This document shows, in pieces, positions 1 to 13,214 of a stretch of 64,000 nucleotides of DNA. Both the position numbers and the translations under genes were made by a program. The notes below the pieces were generated by a model, which saw only the letters and a program-made list of their open reading frames with translations, was not told the origin of the DNA and ran no database searches. The stretch comes from Acheta domesticus (taxonomy: Eukaryota; Arthropoda; Insecta; Orthoptera; Gryllidae): the NCBI GenBank assembly GCA_031308135.1, contig JAHLJT010003656.1:68652984-68716983 (forward strand). Reading direction: 5' to 3'. Position 1 is the first letter of the stretch, and the number at the start of each line of letters is the position of its first letter.

Positions 1-2895
1 AAGGTAAACAAATAGGAATATGGCGCCCTCGCAACGGCAGTTGAGTGGTTGTCAATGTCAATAAACTTCATTCGGGCCTTGAACCTGAGGGGTGCGGCTA
101 CCTGATAGTGTAAGCGGTGAAGAGATTGGTTGAAAAAGCAATGATAGTCTAGGGTGTAGCTAGTCGATTTGGTAATCAATTGAGGGATTGGCCAGGGGGA
201 GAGTGACAGTCTATTCATGACTGAAGTGCGTCGTTTTTTTGGCTGGTAAAAACAAACAAACAAGAGGCAGATAGGCCGAGTTTTGAAGGGGTGAAGAGAA
301 AGATTTTTTTACATTCGGACATACGCCGTGGTGCTGTGCAGGTCGCTCGTGGATAATTAATTTTATGAGATTAGAACTTTTGAATTTCTCTTTAGAGTGA
401 ATAGTTCTCAGACTGAATTTTTGTGATGCATGGAAATTAGAACTTGTAAGACTGAGAATTCTTGAGTGCGACGAATGGAACTTAAACTTTGAACTCGTAT
501 GAATTCGTTTGCAACAGGACTCAGAATATTTGTTAACTAGCGTACCCATGTGAGAACTCTCACATGTTAAAACCCACCCTTTCCCTATCCATTTGTCTAT
601 CCTTTCCATTAAGAAGGGAAGTTGTTAATGAAATGATTTTTTAATGTATAAATTTAACTTCTAATGTACTTACTGAATATGAAACTAAAATAACAATGTA
701 ATTGATGTTGGAATCAAATTTTCAAAAGAAGTTTATTAGAATTATGAGAAAGAGAGGTCTTCATACTTCTTTAAAAACATTTGAAGAAATTATTCAATCT
801 TCCTTGAGAGTTAGCTTTCTGCTTTCCTTGATAGTCAAAAAAATAATAGAAAAATTTTTACTCTTAAGAAAGCAAAGTAAAGTAGTGTGAAAATACTGGA
901 TTGAGCAAGTACAACCCTAACTCTTTGCAATATTATTTAACTTTCCTTGATTTGTTATCAGGAACAGAGGGGGTCTTTTGGAGAGTCACGGTGCCAGCTT
1001 GCAGGGGTGTGAAAATTGAAAAATTATTTGTATACTAAAACTTTGGAATATTTTCTGCGTTCTTACGTACCTCAAGAAAAGCAATTCCGAGCCAAGATAT
1101 AATCAAACTAATATTTTCACTTTTGAGTACTAAATACTATTTGTTACCATTAGAAACAATTTAGTACGCTTAGACTTCACTTCAGTATATGGGAATGTTC
1201 ACAAAACGTGTTTATTTGTTTAAAAATATATAAAGGTAACTTGCAATGTACTAACACAATATCAAATAAAATAGAAAACAATGCAAATGATGTTTAAAAG
1301 TAGTTTTCAATAAATATTTATCCAGTATCATGGAGAGTTTTATTGGAACAATTCACAACACTTCCTTAAAGACAACATTTGAAGTAATTATTCAATATTC
1401 TTTGACAGTTAGCTTTTAGCTTTTCATGATGGTCACAAAAATATTAGAAAAGCTTTTTACTTTTGAGAAAGCTAGGTGTCGGAACTGGCTGACTTGAAAA
1501 TTTCATTGAATAACGAAAATACTGGTACAGGTAAAACACAGCTTTCACTCTTCTCTGTATATCCACATCCCTCCTGAATTAGATACACAGCACTTACAGA
1601 CTCTGGTAAAACATTAATTGAAGGGTTTCAATACATGCATTGATAATCTTCATAGGTATCAACTATAATAGTACTTCTAGTTGTTGCTGGAGAGCAAATC
1701 TTGAATTAATGATTATGCAAATAAATCTCATCAGACTGCACAAACCACGGTGTATACAGAAAGCGTAAATATAAGATTGACGAATCCAAGCCTTCTAAGC
1801 ATTTCGCCACAGAAATGGCTATCAGCAAGAAGGGCTGAAATATTTAGGTGGCATTGGTGGTATTGAAGCGCCGAACCAAAAATTTAATTGAAGAATTCCA
1901 AAAATATCTCATCTTATAGATTATGGTGTGAGAAACAGGTCTTCGAGGCCTTCGACATCAAAATTTTAGTTTTTAAGGCCCTAGAACGCTTTGTTTAGGA
2001 GTTATTTGACAAAAACTTTGGCAAGTGCTGCGGGTTGCATTTGATTTGAATAATTGGAAGAGTTTTTTAAACAAATCCTTCATATTTTGAAAGTCCAAGT
2101 TCAATTCGTCAAGTCTCCGTGAAATTCTCTTCATTTTGAGACCTCATTTATAAAGATTGGTTGTGTGTGAGAGCCAGAACAGAAAGGTATACTACTGAAA
2201 TAATACAGGAGACGATAAGCAATTGTTTGTTGAACTTAAATATTTTGCGTCACGTAGTCTGGAATAACTGGGAACTTTCGCAGTAAATTGAATTAGAACG
2301 GTCAGATATTTGAGGCGGTGAGGGTTGGTGACTCGACGGCAGTTGTGAAGAGCAGAAGAAAATAAGCTGGTATTTGGACTTTGAATTCTCGTCACCGGAT
2401 GAAGAGAAACTGGTTCTGCGAACAAGCGCGCGCGCGAAGACGGATACTGCAGTACGAGGTTCAGAAAGGTCATGACCAAAAGAACATTCTGTATTATTAT
2501 TTTATTTACATTTGTATTATTTTTATTACATTCTGTATTTTGCCTGGCAAATTGAATAACTTAAGTTTCTTTCGAAATAGAAAGGATGATTTTCATTTGG
2601 CCAATCCCAGTTAATAAGTAGCTAACATAATTTTTTCCAGATTCCTCGCCACTCTGTATAGAAGCAGATCGAATAACTGGCTATCAGTAGGTAATAGCGA
2701 TTATTTCTTATGAAACCCATCAGCCCAGCTAGCCAGATATTTATTCTATTTTAGACAGCAGTTGAAGCGTTAATTTCAATAACAATAAATGTAACCTTTT
2801 CCTGGCGCCCATATTTAACATAAATTCAGAACGGGTTACGTCGAAACAATCACCCAATAATTTTTATATAAGCAGTTTGTGTGCAAGGGCAGGAC
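1..2895. other. No gene recognised; internal degenerate duplication
   Basis: AT-rich sequence with only short, non-family-like open frames. About 120 bp at 755-880 recurs in diverged form at 1364-1478 (shared blocks include ttattcaat and agttagcttt, spaced alike). The first copy is open on the plus strand and the second has stops, which suggests an unclassified repeat and not a gene. Confidence 0.5.

Positions 2896-2897
<2 letters not shown>

Positions 2898-2976
<79 letters not shown>
2898..2976. repeat. (AT)n microsatellite
   Basis: About 79 bp of uninterrupted AT dinucleotides. Confidence 0.98.
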
Positions 2977-2979
<3 letters not shown>

Positions 2980-3409
2980 CAACAGGTTTTTTTTAATAGA
3001 TAGGGCGGATTTAGCAAACCTTGCTTAAATTACAGTGAAACGTGCTGAAGCTGTCATCTCAATAAAATGGTCACCTTCATCAATAGTTATTTCCTAATGG
3101 AGCAGATAGATTTTCCCATAAGACATGTGTACATATTTCCAAAGCAGCTACCTCATTCAGTGGTTATTTGCTCGGCAGAATTGATAAGACTAACCTGAAT
3201 AGACAGTGTATCATGTAATGAACTCGAGATTTTGGACTGTAACCGTAAGAAGCAGGAGAGTAGTGAAAGCACTAACGATTCCCTATTTCAGATGAAAACA
3301 GATTATTTAACCGATTGATTGAGATTTATAAGATGCTTCAACTAATGTAGTCATTGGCACCCATGTCAAAATATTTTTGAAACAAAAATGTTAATAGATT
3401 CAATGAAAG

Positions 3410-6400
3410 GAGTGTTGCAGATGCAACTTACCTGCAGATTAAATGTACACAATCTCAAAAGAGGCTCGAGTTCCACATAAAATATACCAAAAGATAAAGC
3501 AAAAATAACACGGTATAGAAGAACATGTAATATTTATAATAAACTGAGTACTGGTAGTAAAGGGACCAAGAAACAAAACATTATTGTCCTTATCTCTCAA
3601 ATAAAAATCATAAAATTACATAAAAAAAACCAAATTTTGTCCAATGCAGCACATGTAACACAGAAAGAACCACCCTGCATGAGTAGCAGACAGAGGAGAT
3701 TCAGCTTGAAGGAGGAAATCTTGAGAAAAGTGGCAGTGGCTGATACGAAGAGTGGTTACAATTACTTCCTCATGCCTGTAAGATTGAGACAATGAATGCC
3801 ATAGATTAAAAAAATACTTTTTTGCACGTGATATTGTTCTACTGTTTGCCATGCTCTTAAGATGGATTATTTCAAAAAAGGCGCAACGTTGGATGAAGGT
3901 TCATAAAGAATGGCAATAAGAGTCTTCCACATAGTCTACTTCACCACCTGAGCAGTCAGCTCATTCCCCACAATTCTCGCATGGCTTGGGACCCAACTGA
4001 GAACCAGATTATAATGGCAAGAGACACGATGAATCAGGTTTCAAACCCATTTCTTCAGCTAGACAGAATGAAGAAAGCTGAGAGAATCAGAACAAAATTA
4101 CTCTCTGCAGTTATGCTGACTCCATGTATTTTAGAGCTTTGAGAATTGCGTAGCTCTCAGCATTACACAGAGAGTGAAGCCCGTATGATTTGGTGACTCT
4201 GATAAAATGAAAACTACATGCCACTGTGTCCCTGTACAACAAACCATCAGTTTACAAGGTTATATGATCCGGAGAGGCCACCTTCATTTCCTGAAACTTC
4301 ATCAGGTGCTTCATCTAGTACCTAAATGTCGTTCTTCATTATCCAACTCGCAGAAGTTGACATAACTGTACAACATCTAGAATTCACTCTGGTGAGCATT
4401 CTACATATTACAGACATGCGTGAATATCATTTACTCTCACATCAGCAGATTGGAGCCACAGTCGCAATAATTAATGGCATCCGAATACGTAAAGAGAAAG
4501 TGGTTTACTACAAGCCTACGCGATACAGCTGGGCGATGACAACACCGAACGGGCAGGCAGCGAGCAGGGTTCCTTGACCTTTCGGAGTCAGCTGAGCGGT
4601 GCAGCTAGGGGACGTGCTGACAAAAGAAGCGCCAGAGTCGTCTGCCTCTCCCTCTGCGATGGGGGACACTAGCAGGTACCGGTGGCAATTTTGAGGAAGT
4701 GCAACTCAATGGCATGTTCTTTCAAAGACTTGTAATCATTTTCAAGAAACAAGAGAAGAGAGAAGAGTAGAAGTGTGCAGTTGCTGTACGACCTAGTAAA
4801 TTGTTCATTAACAAAGCAACATTGCAAATTTCGTCCTTATGTTCTATCCAAATTCTTTAGTGTCGTAAATGACCTTTTAACCATTTACAATCATATCTTC
4901 TTAATTACCACCTAAAAAAATCCAGTTAAAATGATATCTTGCATGTGCAAGTTTAGATTAAATTTAACAAGTGTGAAATAATCAGAGCACTTACCGGAGA
5001 GCGTACAGCCGGGCAGCTGTTAACGCATTAAAATTAACATAACAGTGTTGAAGGCATAGGTGTCAAAAGCAGAAATGAAGTTGAGGGAATGATCTCACCG
5101 ATGGTAATTTCCCACTACTGTCACAATCTGACAGGACAATTATCACCACAATACCAAAATAGGATAATATTGGACCACTTCTTCTGGGCTCATTTTTTTT
5201 GTCGGCACTCTGTAGAAAATGTGTAGTTTGCTTGGGAAGGTTAAGAGTGCTGAAGACTATTTGGACAAACTAGTTTCCCGAGGGAATGAGGTTGCTTGGG
5301 GGTTTGGAAGACATATCAAAATCTTGCAATAGATTTAAAAATCTAATACTAGAAGGCTGGGAGTGTGATGTTCTGATAACATATGATGTATGATATATAG
5401 GCTGGATTTATTTCAATAGAATAGAGGGTTTGAGGTACTCCAAAATTTAGCAACACAAGACCATAATATGATTCCCCTTCATTTTAGAAATGGCTCACCA
5501 ACAACAATTAGAAGGTAGTCCATTTTGCTAGTACACTATGCACTTGCAGAAATATTGATAAGAGAGAGGTTGATACTGTCAAGGGGGTCTCTGAGTGGAG
5601 GAAGCCACTGATCTATACACAATACTTACTTATTCCAGAACTGAGCAAAAGAATGCTCTATATAACTGCAACTGTCATTTGCCCACGAAATACTACCCAG
5701 AGTTAATGGGGAGAGGTGGCTTGGGTTGCACACTGTAGATGAGGGGACTCCACAAAAAAATTTATCAAACTTCAGAACCCGAGGAACCTGGCATATTCAG
5801 CAAATGGGAGCTGATGGTCTCCAAGGTAGAGATCTGGATTGCTATGCAAGTGATATTATTACTTTTGGAAGTGTACACCAGGCGTTTTCATAATGCAATG
5901 TTGAAACCAGTGGAGGTGCACCATCCATGTAGAGCATTAAGGACCAGTTGGAATTGTCTTTGGAAGACCTTCATGCTTCTAGATGAAGAAAAGATCACAA
6001 AATCATCCAAACATAGATACCTTTACAGGTACCAGAGCAATGCTTTTACAGACTCACATCCAGCCAAAGCTAATATTTAAGGCATTGGCAAGCAGAGTGC
6101 AACTCAGCACAGATCTTGCAGGATGCAGTTTCCAAGAGGGTGACTGCTAGTCAGCTAGTCACCAATAAGAAAATTGAAGGATCGGAGGAAGGAACGCAAA
6201 GTTCACAGAATGATGTACCTCCAAGTGTTTCTTACACATTTTCAATGCCAATTAGTTAAACCACAAGGTGTTTCCTCAAGACATAAGAGAGAAATTCCTG
6301 TTGCCAAAGCAACGTGATGGTTGAAAGCTGACTAGTGTTTTCTGAATCCAGACTGGATTGGGTCAAGTAGATCACTGCATTCCAAGGTCCAGACCAAACA

Positions 6401-6830
6401 CTATTTACATGCATTCCTGCACTTTATAAACAGCTGGTAAGAGATACAGGATTATAGCTCAATTGCAAAGATGGATCATTTCCTTCTTTTAGAGCTGAGA
6501 CAAGGATGGCTTCTCCACAGAGCAGGGGTGGTGTGCTCTTCCCAAATGCAATTAAAAGGGCAAAGGAGAAATCGCATTGCCATTTCAGGATGATTATGTA
6601 TTTGGTTATGAATTTCATCAGGACCTAGGTCAGTTTTCACAAGCACAAGAGCAGAGCGCATTTTGGACACTGAGAATGGAAAGTTGTAATCCAGATTTGC
6701 TCTGTTTGAAAAATCCAATGCTTTCTTTAACCAAAAGGTCCAGAGTGAATTTGTTGAACTCCACATTTTCTCATAGTGAGTGGAGTTTTTCAAAAATAGC
6801 ATATTAAGTAATGATTTCTCCATTCCTAAG
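3410..6830 (-). mobile_element. Decayed non-LTR retrotransposon with RT and RNase H remnants
   Basis: Read on the minus strand. About 6823-6424 encodes an RT start: LGPDEIHNQIHNHPEMAMRF, LCPFNCIWEEHTTPALWR, then DPSLQLSYNPVSLTSCL after a frame change. This is the usual GPDxI...WKxAxxxPxxKxGKDPSxxxSYRPxxLTSC block. Further 3', about 4190-4125 gives SYGLHSLCNAESYAILKALK and about 4012-3955 gives NLVLSWVPSHARIVGNELT, typical RNase H motifs of I/R1-type LINEs. The 3' edge near 3410 (minus-strand read ...ttgcatctgcaa) matches another copy at 26570. Between the motifs the frame is broken many times, and 4330-6420 holds no recognisable block. Confidence 0.8.
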
Positions 6831-6904
6831 CAGACTGATGTTGCATGTCATTTAATTTGGCATATCTTGGAAATGTCTTTAGGAGTTTACCAATTATGTT
6901 AGTT

Positions 6905-7780
6905 AAGCCTTTAATGAATTCTAAGAACACCTCGACACCGCTCATCCCAAAATCAAATTGACTATGGAGATGGAAAAGGATTGCCATCTTCCTTTTTTGG
7001 ATGTCTTGGTGAGCAGACATAACGACTGCATCCTAGAGCATGCAGTTTGCAGGAAACCCACTCATACAAACCACTTCCTTCATGCTGTATCACACCACCA
7101 TCCAGTGACAAAGAATTGCATACTAAAAACTCTCCCCATCTGCACAGCAAGAATCTGCTACCAGAACAGCTTCACCGCCGAACAGTATATACTGAAACAC
7201 AGTTTCACTGCCAATGGCAAAGCAATGACCAACTGGGTCTTAAAACACTCATTCGACCCACCAAATTCAAGGGAACCCCACAACACAGTTACCGAGTCCA
7301 AGATAACAGCTGCTCTTCCTTACATCAAGGGCAACTGATAATTGGAAAACTCAGAAGTTTCCAAGTTAGGACGATCTTTAGGGCACACCAGAAGCTAGCA
7401 CTAACTTTGGTTTGGGTCAAGAACAAACTTCCACCTTTCCAAATGGCAAGTTTATTCTGTCTCATGCTGCGCTCACAGTAACATCTGGGAGACAGGCAGA
7501 ACAGTGGAAGAAAAGAGTACAGGAGCTGATTCACCATTTCAAATAGAAGAATGTACAATGTTCTGTTGTAACAATGCATGCATGGGAAACTGGCTGCAAC
7601 TTCCGTTCTGAAGCAACCAAGGTACTCTCGAGTCGCCTGGGAGAACCGGTGGTGGTCCCCGCAGATCAAGGAAGCCCTGGAGATAGCCAAACTTCCTCAA
7701 AAGATCAACAGCGACACAGGCTTGCGACTCCATTATACTTGGCAATCAGTGTTGTGGAGAATGGAGACCCTGGAAACCGC
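6905..7780 (+). mobile_element. Penelope-like element fragment (RT end plus GIY-YIG-type region)
   Basis: Plus-strand frames give EHLDTAHPKIKLTMEMEKD, LPFLDVLVSRHND, LEHAVCRKPTHTNHFLHA, SHHHP and AALPYIKG. This is the characteristic PLE segment (FLDVLVxR...HxVYRKPTHTxRYL...SHHP...LPYVKG). The 3' part, after frame changes, reads ETGCNFRSEATKVLSS, then QIKEALEIAKLPQKINSDTG and LRLHYTW, matching the C-terminal PLE endonuclease region (ETGH...F..TKVL...KEAxEI...NxDxG). Several frameshifts and a stop (EF*EHL) show it is dead. It lies back to back with the minus-strand LINE at 3410-6830. Confidence 0.85.
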
Positions 7781-8469
7781 CCCCTTCGACTGTTTTTTTC
7801 TGCCACCCTCACAAAGCTTCAAAAAGCCTATCAGGCTGAAGTGAAAAATATGTATTCCTAATTTTTTAACAAATTCGTCACCACTCCCAGGCCACTGGAG
7901 AGGGGAAAAAATGAAAAATCCTGGCACTCTGCAGCCCTGACCATGGTCGACACGTTGGCACCATTGCCCTCGACACTGCATCTCCCGGATAGCGGGAGTG
8001 GTGGCATAGGCTCAATGAACGCAAGTGACGTGTTGCATCCCCAAGTTTTTTGGCTCTTGAAACTTCTGTTAAAAATATTTTCTATTCATATTCATATGTA
8101 AAATGCTAAGTAAAGACCTGAATCAGAATGTTGACTTGGCATGTAAAGAGGCGTGAGTTATTAGTACTGACAAAGAAACTCTTACAGCATGTGATTTATT
8201 AATTGTTCTTTGTTGCAATAGGTTTTTCAGGTGTATTTTATGTTGAGAAAATGCTGAGTTTTTCTTTAAACTGCATTGTAGGTAGACAAAAATCAGTTTC
8301 AAAACTAATGCGATATTTACAATCCAATAATTTTCATGCGAAACGATGAGGCATGGCAAGCAAATGGTTTGTAGAAGTGGAGGAGTTACAAGTGGCAGGA
8401 AACAATGAATGAAAACTTCCAATATTGTACAAAAGTTTTCAAAAACTATCTGGTTCTCAAGTACGCCAG
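7781..8469. other. No gene recognised
   Basis: The first 200 bp (ccactcccagg, tcccggatagcgggagtggt) may be the 3' untranslated part of the Penelope-like element. The rest is featureless AT-rich sequence. Confidence 0.4.
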
Positions 8470-8665
8470 AAGATAATGGAAAATCAACCTCTAATTAAAC
8501 AATTGGGTTTTGTTCACGTTTCAATGAACCTTTGTGTATTGTTTATTATTATCAGAGCAAGCAATTCAAAATTAGCAATTCTCAAAGAATACGGAGATAA
8601 TATAGCTGTAATAATGGATTGCGACACAGAAAATTTCAAAACTTCAGTAGATACCCTTGTTTACA
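8470..8665 (+). CDS. Candidate exon of an unrecognised plus-strand gene
   Basis: Open frame from an acceptor-like TACGCCAG to a GTAAGT donor at 8666. It encodes KIMENQPLIKQLGFVHVSMN, then LCVLFIIIRASNSKLAIL and KEYGDNIAVIMDCDTENFKT. The composition is protein-like and helical, resembling armadillo-type repeats in feel only. Its phase (one leftover base) fits the acceptor at 12738. I do not recognise the family. No promoter or first exon was found. Confidence 0.4.
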
Positions 8666-9381
8666 GTAAGTACATACATCGTAATGGAATACGTAAACAT
8701 CTAGTACATACCTTAATACGTAAACATCAGCTAGATACCTTAATTGGTCTAGCTTGTTTAATCTAGAAAACTGACTGCACCCCCTGCTCACTGAGCAGGA
8801 AACACCACTGGCATAGAGCCTTCACAGTTAGACGTTTAGCACTATTGAAATATGTGCCCATTCCATCCACATCAAAGGGGCCACCCGAGAGGTTGACATT
8901 AGCTACGAACAGTCATTGTTGCACAATCCATTGAGGGATCACTCAAACCCTTGACTTAGTCAATGTGGATACTGGCAGGGAAAAAATAGCTTTCATACAG
9001 GTCTTATAATATGATCCACTGCATAGCAGTTGCTAAAGACTGCAAAGGGCTTGGTAAAGAGACCTTTAATTCGTAGCTATGATATGTGTGTGTTCACCCG
9101 TATTGAGAATTATCAGATTAGTGGTGTCTATGGTTCCAAAATGACGCCCCACTTACAAGACTAGGAAGAACCCCAAAGAGACCTGTGGGTGTTTACACCA
9201 ACAGTTAAAAAAGGTTTGAGCAGTTTGTTTATCAGGCCGAAGAAGTCATTGGTGAACTCCATTGTCCTGGAGGGATGAAAATAGTTCAGCAAGTGTGAGA
9301 GAGAAGGTGCACATGCATCCCACGCGTACACACTGCTGTAACACAATAAGTTCCAAAGTTGCTTAAACGGAACATGAAAAA
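8666..9381. other. No gene recognised; small local duplication
   Basis: A block containing ataccttaatacgtaaacatc is partly repeated at about 8684-8740. Nothing else interpretable is seen before the TIR element at 9382. Confidence 0.4.
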
Positions 9382-9553
9382 CAGTGAAACCCCTATTTTA
9401 CGCCATTCTAGGGACTGGTCAAAAAAAGTGTAAAATTGAGAAAAACGTAAAATAGAGGAAATTATTTTTTTTGCACAGATTTTGTTCTACAACACGTAAT
9501 TCTAAAAATAATAAATCATACATTTAAACTTCAATTGAAAAGAAATGAATAGA

Positions 9554-11880
9554 AACTAGTGGTGCTAAAATAGCACGAACTTTCTCACCCGAACTTTCAC
9601 GCGAAAAATACTCAATTTTTCGTAAAATTGTGCTTGACTTTCTATTTTTTCTATCTTTTTGGAACAGATTTCATTGAAAAAAATCTGTATGTTCATAATT
9701 GTAGTTGTAGGAAAACGCCAAAAAAAAGTGAACTTTTGGAATTTTCGAAAAATCAAGTTTTCAACGAACGTGAGAGATAGCGCCATTTTTTTGAAAATTT
9801 TGAAAATGTTCCAAGGGCGTCATAGTTAAGTACCTCCAAAATTTACAATATCGGTTTCAAATTCGAGGGTCCGCGACATCAGCCAGATCAATAGAGGAAA
9901 ATAAATGTTGGAGAAAATAGGCTGCGTTTGGCGTCAATCTATTTTTCGATATCGAGTATTCTCAAAACGTGGATTCTGACTACTACACCTGTGAGAGGAT
10001 TTTCTCCCTAAATTTAGCTACTGGATTTATCCACTTTTTCAGTGCCAAGTCCGGGCAAGTTTTTCTTCTGAAAATTCGCAGTTTTTTCCCACGCAGCATT
10101 ACATAACTTTCTACTGCGTAAGCAGTAGCGAGAAAGTAAAAACCAGCAACTGACTTTCACTGGCGACAAACTTAACTCAACAAACAGTTGAAACGAAACA
10201 CACAAGCTTAGTCCTGGAAAATTATTCAAATAACCAATTCAGAACATTCACCAAAATATACCCAATTTTTACTTTCCCGTATACGTACGTATACACGGAG
10301 TGATACACGTAGTATAGGGAAAGTTATGTAATGCTGCGCGAAAAAATGGCCAATTTTCGGCGGAAAAAAATTAATTGCCGGGCCGTGAAAACGAATAAGT
10401 AGATAAAACCAGTTGCTAAATTAAAGGGAAAAAAGTCCCCTAACACGTGGTGTAGCCAGAAACCCTGTTTTCTCGGTCCTTTATACCGAAAATCCAATTG
10501 AAAGGAAAACGTCCGTCTGTCCATCCGTCCGTCTGTGAACACTGCTAGCGCCTAAACCATACGTACGATTTCTTCCAAAATGGATATTCCCCGGTCGATC
10601 TGATTCTAGTCGAAGCTTTGAGATTTTGAAAAAGATTCTTCAAAATTTGGGGGTACTTTATATGAAGCCCCCCGGGGATTTTCAACATTTTCTCAAAAAC
10701 GGCTCCAAATTTTTTCTTTAAATTTCTTGTATGAATAGAGTAAAATACACTTTTTAACATGGCATAGGTCCGATTTTCACGTACAGCTCTGAATTTTCGA
10801 AAATTGTGAAAGTTTGAATTTTTTTCGGCGTCTTTCTCCAACTACAAAACTGAAGATAGAGATTTTTTCTTCAAATAAAAGTTGTTCTGCATATTGCGTT
10901 CTTTAATAAAGGTCATGTAAATGTTTTTCAAAATTTTGGTAGTTTTCGTGCAATATTGCGTGCAATATGTGCAATTTTAAAAAATTACAAAAAACAAGAT
11001 TTTATCAAAAACGGCTCCAAATTTTTTCTTCAAACTTTTGGTAGGGATAGTGGTAAATGTACTCTATCAATGACATAAAAGCCATTTTGGCCTATCGGTT
11101 GTTTTTTTCAAAAATTACAAAATTGTAAATTTTTTTACTTGTCTCTCACGTCGTTAATATTTACATTGTCGGCGATTTTTTCACATTATTATATTTACGA
11201 GTATATATATGCTTTAAATAATGTCAAGTAAAGTTTCTCGAAAAAAACAACCGTTTTCTGTGAAAAGTAGCTCAAATTTCGGCATTTTCAGAAATGCTCA
11301 AACGCCATTTTCTCGTATATGGCTGCAATTTTTTTCGTGAAACTTTTGTAACGGATAGTGATAATTACACTCTTTAATATGACGTAAAGTTTATTTTGAG
11401 TTATTTTTTTATTTTTTTTAAAAATTACATAATTGTAATTTTTTTGAAAGATCTCTCACATCTTTAATATGCACATTACCAGCAATTTGTAAAGATCATT
11501 ATATTTGTGAGTGTAAGTGCTTCAAATAACTTCAAATAAAGTATTTTGAAAACTCAAAAATTTTCTGTGAAAATGAGCTTCAAATTTCGCATTTTTAATA
11601 GCGCTAAAACTCCATTTTATCTTGAACGGCACATCTTTTTTAAAAGAAAATTGCCATTTATGACTAGGGTTTATTGTTCTTTAATATTCTAAAATTAATA
11701 TTTTCGTTCTATCAATAGCAAACCGAAAAATTAAGAAAATGACAAAAATATGTACTTTTGGCGGTGATAGATGGTAGCTGGCAAGAAAGAGTATGTGGCA
11801 ATTGCGAATAGCTAGTGAAGACCCAAGAAAATAGAAAACTAATACGGGAAAGTCTGTGCCATTCTGTAGCACCACTAATT
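9554..11880. repeat. Repeat family R1, copy 1 (actagtggtgcta ends)
   Basis: The left edge aactagtggtgcta is mirrored by tagcaccactaatt at the right edge. The interior holds recurring T/A-rich motifs (caaattttttctt, ggctccaaa, tcctcaaaac-type) and a cggacggacagatggacaga tract near 10515-10535. Related sequence occurs at 24180-24840, inverted at 36471-39165, and starting at 63782. No open frame is conserved among copies. Confidence 0.8.
10093..10342. repeat. Inverted repeat with gcagcattacataacttt ends
   Basis: gcagcattacataactttct at 10098 faces its reverse complement aaagttatgtaatgctgcgc at 10320. Related ends occur at 24771 (gcagcattacattacc) and 39109. This looks like a small hairpin-type insertion nested in repeat R1. 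Confidence 0.65.
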
Positions 11881-12195
11881 AAATAGCAAAACACGTAATA
11901 TTAATATGTATCCTCCCAACCCTTCCCGAAACTGACATCAACACTGCCGCCTTCTTTCAGAATGTTTGACTTAATTAGAAACCTGATGTGCCAAAATATT
12001 AAAATCCGGGTTTTAATACACAGTAGGACTTCACGAGTCAGGGCACAAGATCGAGGAAAACGTAAAATCGCGAAAACGTTAATTCGAGGAAAATTGTACA
12101 TCACTTATATGGATCTTTTGCCGGGACCACTCATTTATGACGTAAATTCCCGGAAAACGTAAGATCGGGGAACGTAAAAAAGGGGTTTCACTGTA

Positions 12196-12737
12196 TATAG
12201 TATATATATTTTTTTTAAGAGAAAGGATTTGATCTACAATTGTTCTGTATCATTATCGCAGTAGAAAAAATGCTTTTTGATCACCTTTTGCATATTTCGT
12301 TCATACCAGAGTGAACATTTGTCTTTGTTGAATTTTAAAAATGTAATGGATTGTGGTACCGATATTCAATTTGTAATGTAATTATTACACAATACTTTTT
12401 TTACTGTACAATACTGAAAAAACTTGTTTGAATCTTCTTTTATCGTTCCAGAATATTTATTATGCAGATAAGTCCTTACATTGCTTATTATTGATAATTT
12501 ACAATAATGTTGCGTTTACGCAACTTTAGGATTAATGGGTATACAGTGCAAACATGCTAGAACACATTCAATAGGAATGTAATCGTTGAGTAATAGATAT
12601 GCAATTACTGTTTCTTATTTCCGTTCCTGATATAAGTATCTCATCTTTAAGATAGTGTCTTATCCTGCATTGTTGCATCGTTGTATAAACAATGCTTCAA
12701 GAGTAATTATTTTCTACAACAATTCTGCCTATTTCAG
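12196..12737. other. No gene recognised
   Basis: AT-rich spacer between TIR element A and the coding-looking stretch starting at 12738. Confidence 0.4.
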
Positions 12738-12874
12738 GGATAATAGAAGAAAATAAAGGCATCTGTCAACTGCTGAACTTATTTCTGGAAGGAGATGACC
12801 TTATTTCTGCGAATATGATTGATGCTGTACACATTCCTCCTTATATTGACAAAAATGACATAAGGAAAATATAA
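12738..12874 (+). CDS. Candidate exon paired with 8470-8665
   Basis: Follows a good acceptor (CCTATTTCAG). Joined to 8665, the split codon is AGG and the frame reads IIEENKGICQLLNLFLEGDD, LISANMIDAVHIPPYIDK, NDIRKI, stop. The frame also stays protein-like after the stop, so either this is a true end or the stop is a lesion. Family unknown. Confidence 0.4.
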
Positions 12875-13214
12875 TGATCTTCTGAGGAGAAAAAAGAAGT
12901 AGAAAAAGAAAAATTGATTGACTGTGGAAATGTCAACTCACTGAAAATGTGTAATATTGCGAATAAAGAAAAGATGCCACAACTATAATTTTGCCCTTAT
13001 TTAGCCATGAGTAATGAAATCTGAAATCTGCAAAAAGAAGTGACTGCAATAATGAGTCAATACATACACAGGAGACTAAAAAAATCATTTTGGTCAATCC
13101 ACAAAGAATTCCTAATGTAAAGAAATGCGTTATGATGTAAGGATATTGAAAGAGGTGGCTCAAGACATTTGTCACTGCAGTGCCTCTGACCATGACGTCC
13201 TAATGTTAGAGTTC
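12875..13214 (+). pseudogene. Coding-looking stretch in shifted frames
   Basis: In the same frame as the preceding exon, past TAA TGA, comes SSEEKKEVEKEKLIDCGNVN. A second frame gives TKKIILVNPQRIPNVKKC, and a third directly after it gives RYDVRILKEVAQDICHCSAS, DHDVLMLEFKQWQDF, stop at about 13235. Each piece looks like real protein, and the pieces abut with frame changes. This suggests a decayed gene, or assembly indels in a live one. Family unrecognised. Confidence 0.4.

Larger units (their letters stand above)
9382..12193. mobile_element. TIR element A (CAGTGAAACCCC termini), non-coding
   Basis: Begins cagtgaaacccctatttta and ends ggggtttcactg, with a TA on the right side (12194-12195; the left flank is AA). 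Near the right end the motif acgtaa recurs in both simple and shifted forms (acgtaaaatcgcgaaaacg, acgtaagatcgggg), giving a subterminal array. The termini resemble pogo/Tigger-type ends. Only noncoding repeat sequence lies inside, including the repeat unit annotated at 9554-11880. Confidence 0.75.

Noticed and set aside
211..609. 132-codon minus-strand frame at the left edge
   Set aside because: Rich in Ser, Lys and His from AT-rich direct repeats (ttagaactt words). There is no domain and no splice evidence.
6826..7150. Minus-strand frames over 6826-7020 and 6962-7150
   Set aside because: They are antisense to the Penelope-like coding segment, which is recognisable on the plus strand.
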